From contig JADCRB010000046.1 in assembly GCA_021464245.1 (NCBI GenBank), positions 4,040,220 through 4,104,219 of the forward strand: a stretch of 64,000 nucleotides of DNA. The letters run 5' to 3'. The stretch is from Carallia brachiata. Taxonomy: Eukaryota; Streptophyta; Magnoliopsida; Malpighiales; Rhizophoraceae. Below are positions 25,705 to 45,100 of the stretch, one piece after another. The position numbers and the translations under genes were made by a program. The notes under the pieces were generated by a model. The model had not been told where the DNA came from. It did no database searches and was given only the letters and a program-made list of their open reading frames with translations. Each line of letters opens with the position of its first letter. The first letter of the stretch is position 1.

Positions 25705-27356
25705 ACAAATAACTTATGATATTAACAAATAACTTATGACGTTATTGTTATTGGATTTTTACTAATTGATTGAATTATTGTTATTGGATTTGTTTTACCT
25801 AACTATTTAGGTATTTAGGAGAACTAATTTATTCCTAAAAGGGTAAAGTAGAGAAAAAAATACACAAAGAAGGAAAAGTTACCGATAAGAAATCATACCA
25901 ACAAAAAGATTGTAAAATAAAAAATAAATAGGCAAAAGAGGAAAGCAGTTAGAATTTATAATTTTTTAGTAGTTAGTGCAATCTTTGCCGATACAGTGCT
26001 ATGAGTGCCCCAAACTTTTGCATTGTATGCAGCAACTACATCATTGATTTTCCACTTACTAAAATATGAAAATGCTTAACTGTTTGGATTTGACAAACAC
26101 CCTGACTCAAAATCGAAAGATCGAGTCACGAGCCTCGCGTGTATAACAATATCATGTTTACGTCATTAAAAAATAAAAGAATATAATATCATAAAACCAC
26201 AAATATAATCTCACTAATAACTAGGATCAATTAATTCGATTCTAGATCTCGAAGGAAGAAGAGGCATTTCATCATAATGTAAAACAAATTTTTCAACAAA
26301 TAAAAATCAATAATTCTAGAATGACAAATCGTACATACAACAATTATTCTAAAATCAATTAAGAACTAAAAAAATTAAAAAAAACAAATTTAATACTTGC
26401 TGTTTGATATCAATAACCTTCAAGACCTTGAGATTAACCTCCTTCCCTTCCTCTTGCTAGAATCCGGATCCAAAAAAAAAAAAAACAGACAAAAAAAACG
26501 AAACATATTCAGATTTTAACATAATAGTTAATAATTATGCAAATAATGTTACTAATATCGTCGGAGGCTGTCACTTTTTTCAGACTGTTTGGTTAATGAC
26601 TTTCATGAAATCCATAATTTTCCATGGAAATTGATGGAATTAGAGTACATGATTGGCAAAATGCGTGGCGCTGGAGAAGATTATTGGAATAAATAAAACA
26701 GCTTTTGGTGGAGGTGGTACTGGCAAGGATTTTCAGATCTTGCTAAAAGAAGAAGAAGGAGATAAATAGATGGATACGTAATTAGGTAAAAAGTTCCGTT
26801 TTTTTATTTTTATTTATTACGACTCATTAATGAATGAACATTATGACGCTTAATAAGCTAATGAATGAGGATAGTGATTTATTTTATTTATTATTTTTGG
26901 TACAACACATACCACCCAAAAAAAAAAAAGGGAAAAAATTTGATAACGAGGAGAGGGACGTCAGGGGAAAAAAGAAGAATTATTATTTAATTAATTGTCC
27001 ATTGCTCTCTTAATGAGGAAGAATATTAGAAGGATGGTAGGTCAAAAGTTTCCGTTTTTATTTATTTATTTAATTGTTCACTTATTGTTATTATTGTTAT
27101 TATTTAATACTCCTTCGGTTACAAATAAGAATTTTGTGATGGATGTTAGAATTAGGAAATTAAATTTGATGATTAGATAATAATAATTAAATTTTAAAAA
27201 ATGAAAAAAAAAAATTGTTGTTTAATTGCCAAGTGGCACCTAAGATTAAAGAAGTTTTATCTAAACTTCTATTTTATATTAATTAAATAGATGAGTTAAA
27301 ACTTTTATTAAGATATTCAATAAAAATAAAAGTTTGTTCGATCAATTGAGAGAGAG

Positions 27357-27934
27357 GCACCGAAGCACGGGCACATTAAAAAAAAGGAGTACTGCGTGTC
27401 GAACACGCGACGAACACATGTCTGACACGGTTAGAAGTATCCGTTAAAAAAAAATTTTTGAAAAAAATTCGGACATGTGGTCGAACACGAAAAGTACAAG
27501 TGTTCAATACGTCTGAATATTTTTATAATTATTTTAACAAATAAAAAAAGAAAAAATTTTAAAATTTATAATTTAATATTATTACTTGTCAATAATTTTC
27601 GAAACTTTCAATTTTTAACTTTTTTAATTTTATAAAACAATTAAATTATTTAAATTTTTATCTATATTTAGCGATTTCACAAAAACTTATGATATCTTCT
27701 TTAAATAAAAAATCTCTAAAACTTATAATAACTATCTAAATATTATTTAGATGTTTTTAAATAAATAAAATTTGTAAAATTACTTAAATATATGTATACA
27801 AAAATTTTATAAATTCAATATATATATATATTGCTTTGTCCAATTGTATCCCTATCTTGATATTTAAAGATCAATGTGTCGCCGCATCCATATCGTACCG
27901 TATCTATATCGCTGCACTTATATTTATGCTTCAT
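27357..27934. mobile_element. MULE-like MITE with 9-bp target duplication
   Basis: The element starts GCACCGAAGCACGGGC and ends ...TATGCTTCAT; inverted ends share GAAGCA. It is flanked by GAGAGAGAG at 27348-27356 and 27935-27943. Inside are cgacacg/gaacacg motifs (tgtcgaacacgcgacgaac) typical of a widespread plant MITE type. A 9-bp duplication is the hallmark of Mutator-like elements. The GA-repeat character of the flank weakens the evidence slightly. Confidence 0.55.
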
Positions 27935-29019
27935 GAGAGAGAGACTAATAATTTTTATTAAATACCATAAAATTTATTTTTTTATAAATTTAATAAGAAA
28001 GTCTAATCTACTGTAAAACACAAGCACAATCTTGCTTGACTGTGGATCCCACTTCGGAAAACCCTAAACAAACTGCTTAATCTAAATGATTACCCTAGAA
28101 TTCCTTGTGTCTGGACCGGCTGCTATTCAAGCAGACAAGCTCCAAGCCTCCAACTCCCTTCCTTTTACACCCATGTAACAGAAGTTTAGTGCAAAACGCC
28201 ATCTTACCAATGAATTTCCCACATCTATCATTAGATTCTTTTATTTAAATACAACAAAGCAAACATTCATCTTATTCGCTATGGCAATTAGAGTAGGAGC
28301 TTAGTGGTAATTGGTAAGTCATCATTTTTATAAGACTCGTACTTTTATATAATAGACATCTATTTTTGTTATAGACGAGATATGTGAGATGGAAAAAGTT
28401 TGAGAGTCTCTTAAAATGTCTTAATTTTTATTTTGATATATTTAAAAAATATAATTAATTGTTAATTTTTGGTAATTGCGTGATAAAGAAGAATAATAAA
28501 AAATAAAATAATAAATTAAATTTTTATTTATTATTTTTTTATTAATAAAGTTATAATAATTTAACAATTAATTATTTTTTACATGCATATGGAGATATAT
28601 CGTGAGTACAAAATCACGGGTTCCAAAACCAACCCCGAATTCACTAACTTAATCTGTATACACGACCATTCAAATGACATTACTCTCGTGTAATCGAATT
28701 ATTTAAACTAAATTTACTAAAAAAAAAAAAAATTCTCCTAATATTAAAAAAAATCACTAAATTATAAAAAATATAATTCTCGTATGTTCAACCATACCAC
28801 TTAAGTGGCTAAAAATTTTCTCTCCTTGATTTCTCGGGCGAGTCAGTTCCACACTACAAGTAGTGGTGGTTTACTGTCGACTAACTCACCACTAAGCCCA
28901 GCATAACTTTCCTTTGCCTACTTTTATTTTTTTCATCATCTCTTTGCTTAGTGTCACTGATCTCCTTTCTTCATTCCCTCCACAAACCCACTTTCTGAGA
29001 CTGAAAATCTCTCTGTGTC

Positions 29020-29644
29020 AAAATGCTATATATGTAGAATCTGATCCAAAACCCCACTTAGTGTTTTAAGCAACTTTGTTGATTCATCGCACTCTGCTTG
29101 CTTTGCTTTTGTCCCCGCTGTTGTATCTGTAAGTAACAAATGCATAACCAACCAAAAAAAAAAAAAAAAGCTTTAATTGAGCTTCTTTTTGCAGGAAGAG
29201 ATCTTCTTTCTTCTTTAATATAAGCCGAAATGTGGTGGAAAAAAAAAACCAATATTGTTATATTCCTTGCTTCCACTATTGCATGTTGCTTTTTTGCTTT
29301 TCTTTTTTCTTCTAATTTTTTTTACTGCTTTAATCAAAGTTTTTTTTTTTATACATATATATTTGCTTGGTTGTAGATTTAGCATGTGGAAGTGAAGTTC
29401 TTTGACTGCTTTTATTTTTAATAATTTTTCTGTATTGTTAACTTTTCAAAATGTTATCTTTATAATTTTGCTTCTGTTTCTCTAGAAACAAGCAGTTTGT
29501 TAATGTTAGATTCGGATCAGCATGATACTGTAATTTTTGTGGAATTGTTTTGTATGATTTTTGTATATATATACAGAGAGAGAGAGCTAAGCTAACTGCT
29601 TGTGATTTCTTTGGATCAAAATCTGGTGTGTGGCAGCAGGTCAT
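29020..29644 (+). promoter_or_regulatory. Probable promoter/5' UTR of the subtilase gene with a leader intron
   Basis: A TATA-like CTATATAT lies near 29027. A GTAAGT donor at 29129 and a CAG acceptor near 29636-29639, just before the ATG at 29645, would remove a ~0.5-kb leader intron rich in T. Leader introns are common in plant genes. The assignment rests on splice-site appearance only. Confidence 0.45.
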
Positions 29645-35540
<5,896 letters not shown>

Positions 35541-35799
35541 AATGGGTTGATTGGTCATCTTAAAAGTGTGTTTGATAGTCTTAATATTCTTTGTATCCTT
35601 TGGTAATAAGATATAAGGCTAGATATGTATTTGTTTGAAATTATATTATGTGAAAGAGTTGTAAAGTAAAAATGAGACTTCTGGTCTCCAGTTGAAAGTT
35701 TTGCTAATTTGTTTAGTGATTTAATAAACGTTCAGTACTCTTCATTATGAAGGAATTTCCTTTTACCTGTTGCCAATTCAGGTTTGCTTTCTACTTTTT

Positions 35800-35880
35800 T
35801 GCTAATTAGTTTTGACTGGGACTCGAACTTCAAAGACTTTAAGTCTTAGTATCAGCGAGTTAGAGTTGAGCTGGAAAGAA
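35800..35880 (-). mobile_element. Possible SINE head fragment
   Basis: On the minus strand a CCAGCTCAACTCTAACTCG start and a GAAGTTCGAGTCCCAGTC B-box lie at tRNA-like spacing, downstream of the subtilase stop. No tail is seen. Low confidence. Confidence 0.3.
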
Positions 35881-36170
35881 TTTGTTCCGATGTTTAGCAA
35901 GAGGGAGAGAGCATTTCATTTACATCCGACACAATTTTAGTGATTTTAGTAGAGGATTCGCAAGGAATTTTTTTTTTTCTCTTTATATTTTGGGTGAGAC
36001 CTCAATCATCGCTCCCTCATGGAAACTATAATGCCTGCTGGAAAAAAACACCCAGAAATTGAACAAAAAAAAAAAAAAGGAAAAAGAAAGAGAACAACCT
36101 GTGAATGCATTATAGATGTTTGTTTCAGTGAAGGAAAAGTTGTTCTAGTTATTTGTGGTATCAATGCTGT

Positions 36171-39100
36171 TTAGTCGGATGCATTTAACAGTATATTTAA
36201 CAATTTTTTTTCAATGAAACACGGAAGAATAACTATAACAACCTTTCCTTCACTGAAACAAAGCCATGAAGTTACCATCGCCAACTCTTCCCTTGGAAGA
36301 TGAATAAGCTTTCCATGTCTCTCTGGCTGCGGGCAGATTCGTCCAGTTCCAGCCTTGAATCTCTGAACGGGGAAAGAAGAAACACATGCGATAAAGTTTA
36401 CCAGATGCTTCAAACGAAAATTACAGCAACATATAACATTTCTAGTCAAAGACATACAGACAGAAAATGGACTAAAACTTACCAGTAAAACCTCTTCCTG
36501 CAATGCATTCACTTCACTGAGCTTGAACTCGGTTTCTTTCAGCTTGGTTCTTGTTTGCTCAAGATCTTTTCTCAAAATTTCCTTTTCTTTGGACAAAGGA
36601 CCTGATGGTATATACTCAATCTCCTTTTCAAGGATTTCAATTGTAGACAGATTACTCCACTTTTCCCAAGTCGTGTTGCTTTGAGAGTTCCTGAACCGAT
36701 TAGTCAGCGTCTCAGTTCACCTGATTGATGATTTTCAGCACACCATAAACCAAATGAACGGGAAAGAAAAATGCCTTCTTTGACGGATTCCTTGCAATTT
36801 TAAGCATCATGCATCAGTTCATGTATCTGCTTCCGGAAATTAACTGATTGGATGTACAATATCGAGCTGCATATTGCGTAACTATGGAAACATTATTGCA
36901 TAACCGTGGAAACATTATTCTAGAAACAGCCAGGGAAATTCATCATCTCAAATGTCACTGAAAAAATTTAACACATATACTCACTCTCAATAACAGAAAA
37001 TCTCTGCTTCAAGGAACAATACAACTTCTCATGATTATGATCAATCAATTTATGTTCAACAGAACTCTACTACAGCAAAACCTTAAATCATAAATAGTAC
37101 TAAATCATTCGGATGGTTCAAGTGTCCAATACAAATATGGAGAGAAAAAAAATGTATCATACAGTAAAAAATAACCCACGACTACCTTCCTGAAAAAGAA
37201 AATGGATAGATGTTTCAGAAATACTCACACTGAACACTTTAAACAATGGTATAAAGACTCTGAAAAACTTCAATCACTAGAGTGGAGACACTTTCAACAA
37301 CTTCTATTGAGCTCTCAACTTCAGGTGCTATATCTTCAGCCTCCATTGAAAAATTTATCATAGAATCAATAATCATCCCAACATAAGAGAATACAAATCA
37401 GATTCCTAGACATGGACCATAAGTACGAATGAAAATGCAGTGTACACAATCATACATGCAATGATTAGAATAAGAACAAGGGCCGAAAAGAATGCATACA
37501 CGGACAAACAGAAGAGCATGAGAAAAATACATCATTTCTTCTTGTAAATTCATCAGTGGCAAGTTGTCCATAAGAAACCCTAGCCCATCCGTGCATTTAG
37601 TGCTCTTCATGGAGCCACAAAACGAGCATAAACCATTTTGGTAGTCAATAAATGGTGCCAAATGAAGATACAAAGGCTTTATTCTACTCGTATAAAGTAA
37701 ATAATTGCTAAACCATGAGTTAAACAAAAGGAAGGGCGAGCCTTGGTGTTATGGAAAAGATTACTCCATTGTGAATTGGAGGTTAAAGGTTCAAGTCGTG
37801 GAAACAGCCTCTTTGAACCATTTGAGACAATAATTCTTTAGTGAAGTCCATAAATAATACACATCACCGAATCCTTTCTAATGAGGCAAAACTCACAATT
37901 AACAAACATAAAGACTAGCTGCCAAAAGAAAGACATGCAAATTGAAATAAGCGATTAACAGCCAAAAGAAAGACATGCAGATTAAAATAAGCAGCAATAT
38001 AACATTTTCAAAGGACCTGAACACACTAACGTACGCAAAGCTCTGTTCTAGGGAAAATCATCCAAGTATGTCAATTTCTTAATGCTCATGCAAATGTGAA
38101 CCAAATAGGAAAAGAAAATTTTGACAAGGCTAGCTGAAATGGAACTATTAGCAGTAGCCACAGTGGCAGTAAGGTCAACAGCAGTAGCTATAAAGTAGGC
38201 ATAAACAGCCAAACAAAAGAGAACCTGCAGAATACCAGCTTTTCTAAATCTACTAAGGAGGCATAATGAGCAAGATGTCTTATCAAATTAAAGACTATGC
38301 CTTAAGACTCAGAAGAAGAAACAGAAGTTTAGGAATTGATACAGATAATGGTACCTAAACCTGAATTTTGTAGATAAATTTCAGAGACACACATGCACAT
38401 GCACATTATCATATTCAGGAACAAGTTGATCACAGAGAAACTAAAGCCAGTGTAACAAGAGTCAATTAAATAACCCAGTCGGAGCAAAGTTACAAAATAT
38501 TCTTCGCTTTACTTCCCTTTCTCTTTGATCCTCTTTGTTAGGGAACTAATGAGTCAAATTTGAGCATGTGATTTAAAAATGTGTAATTCGTACTTGCAAC
38601 ATTCAGGTTCCGTGTCATTCACCAAGCTGACTCCCCTGGAAAAGATCTTAGTATAGTTGTCATCTATAAGGTATCTATCATTCCTATTTATGTCATAGAA
38701 GTGCATAACACAAAGCTCATCTCAACTAAGCCTCAAGCCCAAATCTGCAGCATATTCACCCATGATTTGAAAGACTCCATGTTACCTCTTTGAATTTCTC
38801 ATAGGCATATACTTTGTTCTATTGTTAAATCAACGACATTGTTAAGATTTTGATGAACTGAAAGATGTCTCCATTTCTAATGTCTTAATCTGAAATATGA
38901 CCAAAAAACCATTATCCACAGCATTCAAAATCAAGCAGAGGACAAGCTTCTTAAACCAATATGAGATAGTTGATTGCTACTATATAAACAGCCAAAAAGA
39001 AGGGAGGACAAGCATATAAGAAAAGAAAAGAAGTGAAGCCAAAAGTATAAACAAAACAGACCATTTCTTAAAGTTGGTTTATCACGAAAATGGCTTCTGA

Positions 39101-42100
39101 TTCCTGTAAACTAGTATTTTAGCCCATACTACTGGAACCCTTAAAATGATTAGAGGAACAGTCATTGCACTTCACAAACTGAAACTAATCAGCATCAGCC
39201 AGGAAGGTCCACCAAGTTCTAAAGAAAAACATATTATATTCAATCACTATTACTGGTAACTAGTGTACTACAAAAGTAAAGAAGCAGGTCTGGGAAAAAT
39301 AGGGGGAAGGAAAGCTTGTTTATGGCAATGGAATATACAAAAGGATTGCTATTTCATAATTGAAAGCATCATAGGAACTGCCAATGTCCAAATCTGCAGT
39401 CCTATCTCAACTGTCAATTATCTATATATTTAGCCAAAATGGTCAGCAAATAAACATTTCAAGAAACACTCAGGTAACTTTGCAAGAAGAATAAACATTA
39501 CCATGCGGAAGATACTATGGGATCTGCCATTGTATAGATTTATATTTGTTTTTCCGAAATGCCTAATGAGCAGAAATTTGGCTGGAGAAAAGTGCGAAGA
39601 AATTGATGTCCTCTATAGTACAGTATACAACACTTGCCTGGTGTCCAAAATACTGCAGATGATCAAGAAAGTTAAGATTCGATGGGAAAGTTAAGATTAG
39701 ATGGGATTACAACATAACTTTTAAGACAAATATTTAACCAACAGAAAATCTATCTTGTATGGAGTTCAGAGTTCTTATTTCTTTTACCTCAGTCATTATG
39801 CTTACCACCACAGAACACATAATTCAACCACAAGAAGCTTAGCAATTCAATTAGAAATATGGACATCTACAAACAAGAAGCAACATATTTATCTTGTGTC
39901 AGAGAGCACTTGTCATCATTACAAGAACTGAGTAGAACCACTCCTCTTCCCAATCCTAACAGAGGAACATGTATGCAATCAGTTTACAATAATGATTTTC
40001 ATGTGAATGTAAGGGAAAAGACATAAAAAAAAAGGGAACAAAAATAAGATTTTAATGCTTATCTTCATCCTAGTCTCTTTTCTTTTTCTTTTCTCCAACC
40101 AGGCAGATAAACCACAGCAGCCATCTTGAGGTAACTCGAAAACTGCGGGCCTTCCTGAGGATTCTTCTTGGTCATTAAATAGTGAATGAGAAATGGGGGA
40201 CTTTGCATCAATGATTGATTCAATGCTCCTCCAAGAGCTCTAGGCACACAGGAATAATTAAACTCCATTTAAAAAATATTGTTAAGGCTCTTCCTACATG
40301 CTTCATTTCAAGTCTTTGCTATCTTCACCAAATGTCTATTATGAAGAAACAGGAAGAAAATGCTAGACAGATAGCAAGCAGAATTGTTGACAAAGGGCGT
40401 ACTTTATTTCATATTAATTTTTTCTTTTCTACTATTAACTTTTTCTCTAAATTCTAACCAGATTATTAATGACGGCAAAAGACCCACGGACTCAAACAAA
40501 GTCCTGCTGCAGCCATCATTTGGACATGTTTAAACACATGCCTCTGCACTAATGAGAATCTAAGTAAATAGATATTTGACATAGCTATACGACAAATCAT
40601 TGGCCAACATTTTCCTGATATAGTTATTGTATTGCCTTTCATTGCGTGTAAGGGAATCTGTGCATGATAGCGCCTAAAGTACCTCTTTTTCCAATCATTT
40701 GAAAACAGCTTTAGAGTGTTGGAGAACAACTTCTTCTCTATCTTCCTCATCCTGTTAAAGAATTATTAGGCAAATAAATGCATTAAAATTAACAAGTAAC
40801 AGGAAAAACAAAAGGCATAAATTATAACCTTACTTTTTGGCAGTACATAAGAAAAACTTGATAAAATATAGGGTACTTTTGGCCATTTTACACCCTCCTC
40901 TCTCTGTCTTCCTGACCATCGGATGACAACTTTCCATATGAGATTGACCAGCAGCACTGAGTACTTCTGAAGCATTCTGCAAGAATGGGCATGAAAATTG
41001 CAAGAAACAAGAATCTAAAAAGAATGAAGAATGCAACCATTTTGAAGCTTGTGTTTCACGGGTAGACCCAAATATTATGCTTCTTTCTTCCTGTAATATA
41101 ATTCCCTTAAGGGATGAAATTTGGTATGGTCAAAAAGGAAAAGAAAAAAAAAATGCGAATAAACCCAATACAAACAATACTACAACAGACAGATTGCAAA
41201 AGAAACTTTGAGAACTTAAAAAACAAAAAAAAAAAAAAAGGATTGTGAAATCATGCCCAAGAAAAAATGAAAATCTCAGTCATATCACTCTATCCTGTTT
41301 TAAGAATAGGAATTTGGTGACCAAATGAAATTTCTGATTCTGAAGGATCACCAGGCTTCTTGAGATCACAATTCACAGATAAACACCAAACACCTGGGTT
41401 TTCTTTTCACATTCGTGCTTTGAGATCATCAAGGTAGAAGAATCAGAATCCGCACGTTTTCTAAACACCAACAACATATGAAATCCTAAAATCATAGGAG
41501 TACACGACAAAGAAAACAAAAAAAAAAAAATCATTTTACAATAAGTTCTTGAACTTAAATATAAAAGCTGAGAGAGTTAAAGCACTCTTCCCTTTTTATG
41601 GGTAAGAGAAGTTTAACTTGACAGTGCCTCGAAATGCCTCTTTTTCCAATCCTTTCGAAACAGATTTAGAGAAAGCTGGGGAAAAACTTCTTCCCCTGTC
41701 TTCTTCAACCTGCTGAAGGAACACCAGAAGAATAACATGCATAGGCTTGAATTCTCATGCTTTTGAATGAAGATAACTATTGTTCTAGACTATTCAAAAA
41801 AGGACTTTTATAGCTGACAAGAAAGAGAAAAATTCATAGTTCACGACCTTACTTTGTGAGCTGCATGTGATAAGATACGGATTACGTTTGGGAACCTGCC
41901 ATACGAGATTGATGCCAACAACACAAATCCTTCCCAAGCATTCTGCAGGATTGTCACAAAAATTAGGCTCAATTCTCTCACTAGCTTTATATCTATTACA
42001 AGAAGATGGAAGGAAGAATGCAAACCTTTGGCTAGCTTGTCTTTCACAAGTGAACTCCAATATGGTGCTTCTTTCTTTCTATTATATTACTCTCTTCACT

Positions 42101-45100
42101 ACTAATGTAGTATGGTCAAAAAAAAAAGAGCAAGTGAACCTAATAAAAGAAAGTACTTATATGAACTGTTTCTCATCTTAGGTCCATCCAGTATAAGTAC
42201 CAAATTTAACCCTAATAGCCGAGTAGACAAAAGAAGGGGAAAACCAAGATATGGCAGAGAGAATAAAACAGAATTATCCAACAAAAGGCAGTAAAAACAT
42301 AAATCTATTAGGCATTCTTCAATAGAAAGGAGGAAACTAATCATCGACCATGGAGCACCTTTGGTGTGGAGAGGAATTATAGTAATGAGACACACCTTTC
42401 TTATGTTAAGAATATTGCTAAACATTTGAAGTAAGCTAATTTTGGCTCTAAAGACAGCCTTGGCAAGCATAGTTTTCTGATGTATAGGTGACCACCAAAA
42501 GGGAATCAGAACCTGGATTAAAAAAAAAAAAAAAAGATCAAGTATTATGCGCATCAGGAAATTTAACCAATTCGCTACCACTGCGAGACTTCTACTTACC
42601 ATTAAACAAGTGCCTCCTCTAAATTGGAAAAATAGTAATTTCAGTTGAAGTTGAAATTATCAAACAAATCCACCAAACTTTGTTTTGCCTTCTCAAAATC
42701 AGCTGCCACACCTTCAAAAACAAGTATTTAATTTCAGTGTGAAAATGTGAGAATAAAGAAATACGAAATGAGAAAAAGAATAAAGTTACTATTTCTTATG
42801 ACCATCATCATATGTAAGATGAGGATTTTTATGCACCATTTCCAAAATCTTCATTTCGACCAATTTCTCCTGAGCCACTTTTGGTCTGAAAATTTAATAG
42901 CTTTAGCAAGTGCAAAAAAAGACCTATCAGTTTAAATTAGCAGACATCAGATAGGTATTTTGCCGTCATGTAGAACAGTAATGAAATTCTGGGAACAATG
43001 ATTTATTTAAAAATTAGAGCACTGAAGAGAAATAGCTTGCAGAATATGCAAGGTACAGACAGATTATCCAAAAACAGCACTCAAAACAGCTTTGTAATGA
43101 ATTGAGCATCTCCTAGAGTCAATGTATGCCTCCTAATGACTAATATAGGCAAGTACGTAATTAAGTTCAATGCATCATGATATGAACACTAGACTATAAC
43201 AAGGATTTATAATATTTACTCCCACTAACTTCAAGTCCTATATCTTAGGAATTAAAGAAGCTGATAACTGTTCTACAACCAGAAGCATCAATAATGGCGA
43301 GCGACAAGTCAGTCTGCAGATTTTTATCTAAGCCAAAGAAAGGCCATATAGTAAGGTCTTAAGATGTGACTTTTAGATGCTTATCTCATACTGAAACATT
43401 CTCACCACACATATTGCTGACAATTATTTTTCAGAAGAAACCACTAGAAGAAAAAAAAGTGCAATGCATAGTAGTAACAAATTTTCTACTTTAACATTGA
43501 AGCTGACAGCCCTGATAAAAGTCATCACTAATAATCTGTACATCTTCTGCATTAAAATTACTAGGCTAAAGGTGCTCTTATGAACACAAACAGTACAACA
43601 AATGGGAGCTTAAGAAGAGATCCATTACTGATTTAAAGTCCAAAGATCAGAAAGTTGCTGGGCCTGATGGACTCAAGCTGGAGCAAATACTTGACACATT
43701 CTTGTCCTTCATTACATAATATGCCAACACTGATCTGGCATCCACAATAGTGTAGATGATCAAGAAAATTAAGATTAGAATGGATTCCAACATAACTTTT
43801 AAGACAAATACCTTGCAAACAAAGAGTCTATCTTGTATGGACTTCAGAGTTCTTATTTCTTTTACTAGTCACTATGCTTACCTCCGCATAAAACATGATT
43901 CAACAACAACTAGCTTAAAAATTCAATTAGAAATATGGTCTTTTACAGAACAGAATCAATATGTTTATCTTGCTCGCAGAGAGCACATGCCATCATTGCA
44001 AGAGCTGAATAGAACCACACTCTTGCCAATCCTAACGGGGGCAACATGCATGCAATCAGTTTGCAATAGAGATTTCCATGAAAATTTAATGAGAAAGACA
44101 CTAAATTTTTCAAGGACAAGACAAATCATATCAGTTTTTAAAATTTACGCTTACCTCATCCCAGTCCCTTTTCTTTTTTTGTTCTCCAAACCAGGCAGGT
44201 ACACCACAGCAGCCATCCTAAGGTAACTTGAAAACGGCAGGCACCCTTGAGGATTCATCCTGGTCATTGGATAGTGAATGAGAAATGGGAGACTTTACAT
44301 CAATGATTGATTAAACACTAAGAACTCTGGGCACACACGAATAATCAAACTCCATTGGAAAATCTTGTTGAGGCTCTTCCTGCATGCTTAATTTCAAGTC
44401 TTTGCTGTCTTCACTAAATGTCTATTATGGAGAAACAGGAGGAAAATGCTAGACAGATAGAATGCAGATTCGTTGACAAAAGGTTGTAGTTTATCTAATA
44501 TTAATTTGTTATTTTCTACAATTAACCTATTCCCTAAACGCTAACCAGATTACTAATGATGGCAAAAGACAAACTGATAAAAACATAAATATTAATAACA
44601 TGACTGAAGTAATATGTATATGCCCTTGTCCATCACAGTGAATGTTCCTTTAAACTACATCCATTCCCGCATAGCTTCGGTGCCCGAATGGTTTGGATAG
44701 TCAGTCTAGACTGTGAATTCCTCAATTCAATTCCAAGAATTCTTCCTCTTGTCTTGTTTAAGGCTTGCAAGACCTTTTATGTGCCCATCTGCAACCTAAA
44801 AGATCATAAGCAATAAGTAGCCGAAGATGGAGGAAATAACAGAAATCCTCAAAATCCAGTATTACAGGGAAAAGAAACTTCCCTGAAATAAATAGGTTAA
44901 TCTGAATTTTGGAGAACTCAAACAGAATCCTTCTGCAGCCAACATTTGGACAAGTTTAACCACACACATCTGTACCAACGGGAACCTAAACAAATAGATA
45001 TTAGACATACTATTCTTGCAATAGCCATGCGACAAATCATTGGTAAACATTTTCCTGAATATAATTATTGTATTACCTTTCGTGGTGTGTAACAGAATTT

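Larger units (their letters stand above)
18781..28950. other. Gene-poor AT-rich intergenic region
   Basis: About 10 kb without a convincing full gene. It holds a GC-richer patch (19450-19860), a possible terminal exon (minus, ~21181-21062), a TA microsatellite, a 26-bp inverted repeat pair and a MULE-like MITE, each listed separately. The final ~100 bp may be the promoter of the subtilase gene. Confidence 0.6.

Noticed and set aside
37398..37727. 109-codon minus-strand frame with several cysteines
   Set aside because: It ends in intron-like AT-rich sequence, abuts an Au SINE and lacks splice sites in phase with neighbouring candidate exons.
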